Of a stretch of 64,000 nt of DNA, positions 61,046 to 64,000 are shown piece after piece. This DNA is from Mucilaginibacter limnophilus (GTDB lineage Bacteria; Bacteroidota; Bacteroidia; Sphingobacteriales; Sphingobacteriaceae), in the NCBI RefSeq assembly GCF_004005815.1, contig NZ_SACK01000013.1, positions 1-64,000 of the forward strand. Reading direction: 5' to 3'. Numbering within the stretch: position 1 is the stretch's first letter; each line of letters begins with the position of its first letter. The notes beneath the pieces were generated by a model. The model was not told the origin of the DNA. It saw nothing but the letters and a program-made list of their open reading frames with translations, and searched no databases. The translations under genes and the position numbers were made by a program.

Positions 61046-63286
61046 TTACAACCTTTTATCGCTTACAACAGATAACCCTACATCGATGAATTGCCCACTG
61101 GTTTTGTTTATGCAATGCACCGCAATGGTGTTCTTGCCTTTTTTCAGTGTTGCTTTGGCTTGCGGTAGTATCTTTACGTTCTCGTAATCTGAGGTCCAGC
61201 CCTCCAGTTTAGCGGCAAGCACGCCATTAATGTACACTTCACAATCCTCATCATGATGAATACGCAGCATCAGCTTATCAAGCTTAGCACCCGAGAGGCT
61301 ACCCATGTTAAAGTTCTGCCGCGCCCATATTTCTCCGGTATTCCAGTTGGTGCCAATCCGTGCACCCGGTGTTTCAGGGGTGCCAAATCCACCCAAGCCG
61401 CTATGCCATGCAGAGGCATCGAAGCTTTTGACATTCCAGTTTGCGGCTGGTGTGCTGAAAGTATAGTGCCATCTTTTTGCCGCAGTTTCGGCAGTGGTCA
61501 ACACAGGGTACGTATATTCGCTCACATCCTGGTATATCGCCTTAAGATTCGATTGGCGTAATTTTGCAGGATCAGCTTTCATCACGCGGTCATAGGTCAT
61601 CAGGCCGTTCAGTTCTATCTCCACGTCGGTTATTTCGGTATATACCGCGGCACTTAAGCCTTTGTTACTTCTGAAATTAGCCAGCATGGTTGCAAACTTA
61701 TCATACAGCTCAAGGTAATCCTTTTCATTTTTCATAGTGATGTATTGAGTAAGGTCCTTGCTGTTCCACACCTTATCGAACGGCTGAAAGCCAATACCAC
61801 CGAACTCACCGCAAACACTAGCCTGCGACTTACTTTCGGGTACTGCAGGTGGCGGGTAAGGGTGAATATCAGACAGATCGCCCAGGAAGTCATGAGTTGT
61901 ACCGCTACACTCATTCACAATGCGCGAGCCATCCAAGCCCCTTACCAGGGCAACATATTTTTTTGAGTCGTGCAAGCCCTGGTTCTCGTTAAAAATATCC
62001 CAAGTAACAATACAAGGCGAATTGTAGTGTGTCTCTATCATGCGCACCAACTCGTTACTGAAAGCTTCTTTTTCAACAGGCGGTGTATTAAATGTATACG
62101 AGTTAGACGAAGGCATATCCTGCCATACCAAAAGCCCGATCTTATCAGCATAATAATACCAACGTTGCGGCTCAACTTTTATATGTTTGCGCACCATGTT
62201 AAAACCCAGCTTTTTGATCATATCCAGATCATAACGAAGGGCGGCATCTGTAGGGGCAGTGTAAAGCCCATCGGGCCAGAAGCCCTGGTCTAAAGGACCG
62301 TAATGGAACAGCGGTTTGTTATTTAAATATAAGCGGTAGTACTTTCCATCAAAAGCAATATTGCTTTTGCGCATACCGAAATAGGTTTTCACCTGGTCAA
62401 CAACTTTTCCGTCGGCGTCTTTTAACGTAACGGTCATGTCATACAAAAAAGGGCTATCAGGCGACCAAAGTTTTTGGTTGCTGATTTTGATAGCAGACGG
62501 AGCCAGCACGTTGCCAGTTGAAGTTGCTATTATTGTATTGCCATCTTTTACCTGCGCAGTGTAGGTAAGATTGTTAGCAGTGCCGGCGTTTACTGAAAGA
62601 TTAAGTATAGATTTATCAATATCCGGCGTCATTTTCAGGCTTTCAATGTGCTGCTCTGCTACAGGTTCAAGCCATACGGTTTGCCAGATGCCTGTTACTG
62701 AGGTGTACATAATGCCTGCCGGGTTAAGCGTTTGCTTACCGCGCGGAAAGCCGCCTCCATCAGTGGGGTCCCACACTTTTACTGTAATGGTTTGTTCGCC
62801 CTTGGTAAGCAGGTTTGTAACATCCAAGGTGAAAGAGTCATAACCGCCCTGGTGTTTACCGGCAGATTTATCGTTGATGAAAACTTCGCACTGATAATCA
62901 ACGGCACCAAAGTGAAGCAGGACGTGCTGGTTTTTCCACTCAGACGGAATGTTGAATGTTCGGCGGTACCACAAACGCTCGTGATGCTCCATCACGCCCG
63001 AAAGTGCCGATTCTACGGCAAAAGGCACTAGTATCGTTTGGTCTAATTTGCCCTTTGGGTAACGTTCGTTCTCCCAGGTGCCTGGTTTATATTGCCACAG
63101 GCCGTTCAGATTTAGCCACTTTTCCCGTACCAATTGCGGTCGTGGATATTCGGGCAAAACGTTGTCGGCCTTTAAATCTTTGGCAAATTTGGTCATCAAA
63201 GGCGCTTGCCTGGGCTTCCAATCCTGTGAAAGCGCGGTGTGAGCACAAACCGTAAAAGTTAAAAAGGATAGGATGATTTTATACAT
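61046..63286 (-). CDS. GH2-family glycoside hydrolase (beta-galactosidase-like)
   Basis: A 746-aa exported enzyme (signal to about residue 20, HTALSQ). Sugar-binding jelly roll (residues about 35-215: GLWQYKPGTWENERYPKGKLD, HVLLHFGAVDYQCEVFINDKSAGKHQGGYDSF), immunoglobulin-like domain, then the TIM barrel: LGFNMVRKHIKVEPQRWYYYADKIGLLVWQDMP, acid/base Glu in TWDIFNENQGL, and likely nucleophile Glu in CGEFGGIGF. A C-terminal carbohydrate-binding-type domain follows (DEDCEVYINGVLAAKLEGW). Substrate unknown. It reads toward the island from the right. Confidence 0.93.
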   Translation of the reverse strand: MYKIILSFLTFTVCAHTALSQDWKPRQAPLMTKFAKDLKADNVLPEYPRPQLVREKWLNLNGLWQYKPGTWENERYPKGKLDQTILVPFAVESALSGVMEHHERLWYRRTFNIPSEWKNQHVLLHFGAVDYQCEVFINDKSAGKHQGGYDSFTLDVTNLLTKGEQTITVKVWDPTDGGGFPRGKQTLNPAGIMYTSVTGIWQTVWLEPVAEQHIESLKMTPDIDKSILNLSVNAGTANNLTYTAQVKDGNTIIATSTGNVLAPSAIKISNQKLWSPDSPFLYDMTVTLKDADGKVVDQVKTYFGMRKSNIAFDGKYYRLYLNNKPLFHYGPLDQGFWPDGLYTAPTDAALRYDLDMIKKLGFNMVRKHIKVEPQRWYYYADKIGLLVWQDMPSSNSYTFNTPPVEKEAFSNELVRMIETHYNSPCIVTWDIFNENQGLHDSKKYVALVRGLDGSRIVNECSGTTHDFLGDLSDIHPYPPPAVPESKSQASVCGEFGGIGFQPFDKVWNSKDLTQYITMKNEKDYLELYDKFATMLANFRSNKGLSAAVYTEITDVEIELNGLMTYDRVMKADPAKLRQSNLKAIYQDVSEYTYPVLTTAETAAKRWHYTFSTPAANWNVKSFDASAWHSGLGGFGTPETPGARIGTNWNTGEIWARQNFNMGSLSGAKLDKLMLRIHHDEDCEVYINGVLAAKLEGWTSDYENVKILPQAKATLKKGKNTIAVHCINKTSGQFIDVGLSVVSDKRL

Positions 63287-63556
63287 ATATAAGATTAGTG
63301 TTTGGTTGCCAAAATATGGAAATATGTAATAAGGGTTATCGTGACAATTAATTTGTGAAATTCTTTAATTAAATAGGCGGTGAGTATGCTAAACTTGTTA
63401 CAAGTTTCACAATTACAGACTTGGTTAGCATCTAACCATGAATAGACATATAAACGAAAATAAATCAATCTACGCCACTCTTACATCTCGGGCAGTTTTA
63501 AGAAAATCGTCATTACGAAAGTGCCAAAGATGCTTGAAAAATGTATGGTTGCTTCA

Positions 63557-63650
63557 TTAAGCATTTTTGTTTTTAAGTAATTCTATTTTCTCACGCTCAT
63601 TGGCAAGAAGTTCTTAGTACAAACTTTTGTAAGCATGAATTAATGCAGTA
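63557..63650 (-). pseudogene. Coiled-coil tail remnant of a regulator-like gene
   Basis: Minus strand reads TALIHAYKSLY, a TAA, then ELLANEREKIELLKNKNA and a stop at 63557. Replacing the TAA by a sense codon joins a charged helix of the kind that ends many XRE-type regulators. The upstream half is gone. The rest of 63287-63718 shows no gene. Confidence 0.3.
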
Positions 63651-63718
63651 TTCTAATTCTTTTTGTATCTAATGCTATCATCTGTAGTAAAGGCCAGTTA
63701 GATGCCCGGCAAAATATA

Positions 63719-64000
63719 TTATTGAACGAACACCTTACCAGATTTCGCCAACTTTTCACCCCAAATGTTTAGGACATAGGTGCCTGAAATAGGTGAATGG
63801 TGCAATGTATACCGCCCTTCGGCATTTACATAAAGGATTTCTCGGCTCACGGTTTTGCCATACAATGTTGTCAGTGTTGCTGTTAAAGTTCTGCCCTTAT
63901 AACCGGTAAGCTTGAAACATATGGATGTTGTTGCGGGATTGGGATATATATTAAAGGCTGAGGCATTTTCTTGTAAAGTATTGATATTACTTATTTCCAC
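63719..64000 (-). CDS. T9SS cargo protein, C-terminal sorting domain (partial)
   Basis: The last 93 residues of a protein that continues beyond the window. FNIYPNPATTSICFKLTG, YGKTVSREILYVNAEG and the end GTYVLNIWGEKLAKSGKVFVQ are the Por-secretion (type A) C-terminal sorting domain that directs proteins to T9SS. The function of the rest is not visible. Confidence 0.88.
   Translation of the reverse strand: MEISNINTLQENASAFNIYPNPATTSICFKLTGYKGRTLTATLTTLYGKTVSREILYVNAEGRYTLHHSPISGTYVLNIWGEKLAKSGKVFVQ

Overview
The window looks like chromosome from a member of the Bacteroidota, most likely the Sphingobacteriaceae (Mucilaginibacter/Pedobacter type). Grounds: TAnnTTTG -7 promoter boxes placed almost on top of start codons, a type IX secretion (T9SS) plug protein (DUF5103) and a T9SS C-terminal sorting domain, a TamL-type Omp85 lipoprotein, GH92 and GH2 glycosidases, DUF4221 and DUF4961 proteins, and a Bacteroidota tyrosine integrase. 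The genus is inference; no search was run.

Region 1 (about 1-40.4 kb) is ordinary core genome. It carries fmt, a NamZ-like muramidase, an FtsX/LolE permease, an ECF sigma factor with a membrane-anchored beta-barrel partner and two paralogous lipoproteins, mazG, mnmD, an MBL-rhodanese fusion, an M13 peptidase, valS, a hybrid histidine kinase, holA, an EVE protein, a thioesterase, the T9SS plug, an ABC-F protein, a GDSL hydrolase, pyrD, a 57-aa basic protein, tRNA-Cys, a TrmH-type methyltransferase divergent from tamL, a Zn-alcohol dehydrogenase, TspO, an Anbu/transglutaminase pair, an MscS channel and a GH92 mannosidase. The gaps hold several families of palindromic repeats.

Region 2 (about 40.6-61 kb) looks like an acquired, partly decayed island. 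At its left edge are a tyrosine integrase with a 1-nt frameshift, an intact tRNA-Arg(CCG), an inverted copy of that tRNA's 3' part, and a ruined IS3-family transposase. At its right edge are broken GNAT and VOC genes and a 160-bp scar duplicated from the middle of the island.

The centre of the island (44.1-59.6 kb) is the most interesting part. A leftward gene set encodes an O-antigen-ligase/TPR membrane protein, an 84-aa NVEALA-like precursor with four cysteines and an AxA cleavage motif, a DUF4221 lipoprotein, a CxxC lipoprotein, a large MG2/TonB-plug protein, a DUF4961 lipoprotein, a large alpha/beta-hydrolase lipoprotein with cysteine at the nucleophile elbow, and a CarboxypepD_reg/outer-membrane barrel. 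Divergent from it are a second-type signal peptidase I and a stand-alone LytTR regulator. I read this as a candidate secreted-peptide production and surface-display system: regulator, peptide, cleavage, thiol chemistry, envelope partners. That joint function is inference.

Region 3 (61-64 kb) holds a GH2 glycosidase, a decayed small regulator-like fragment and the C-terminus of a T9SS cargo protein that runs off the window.
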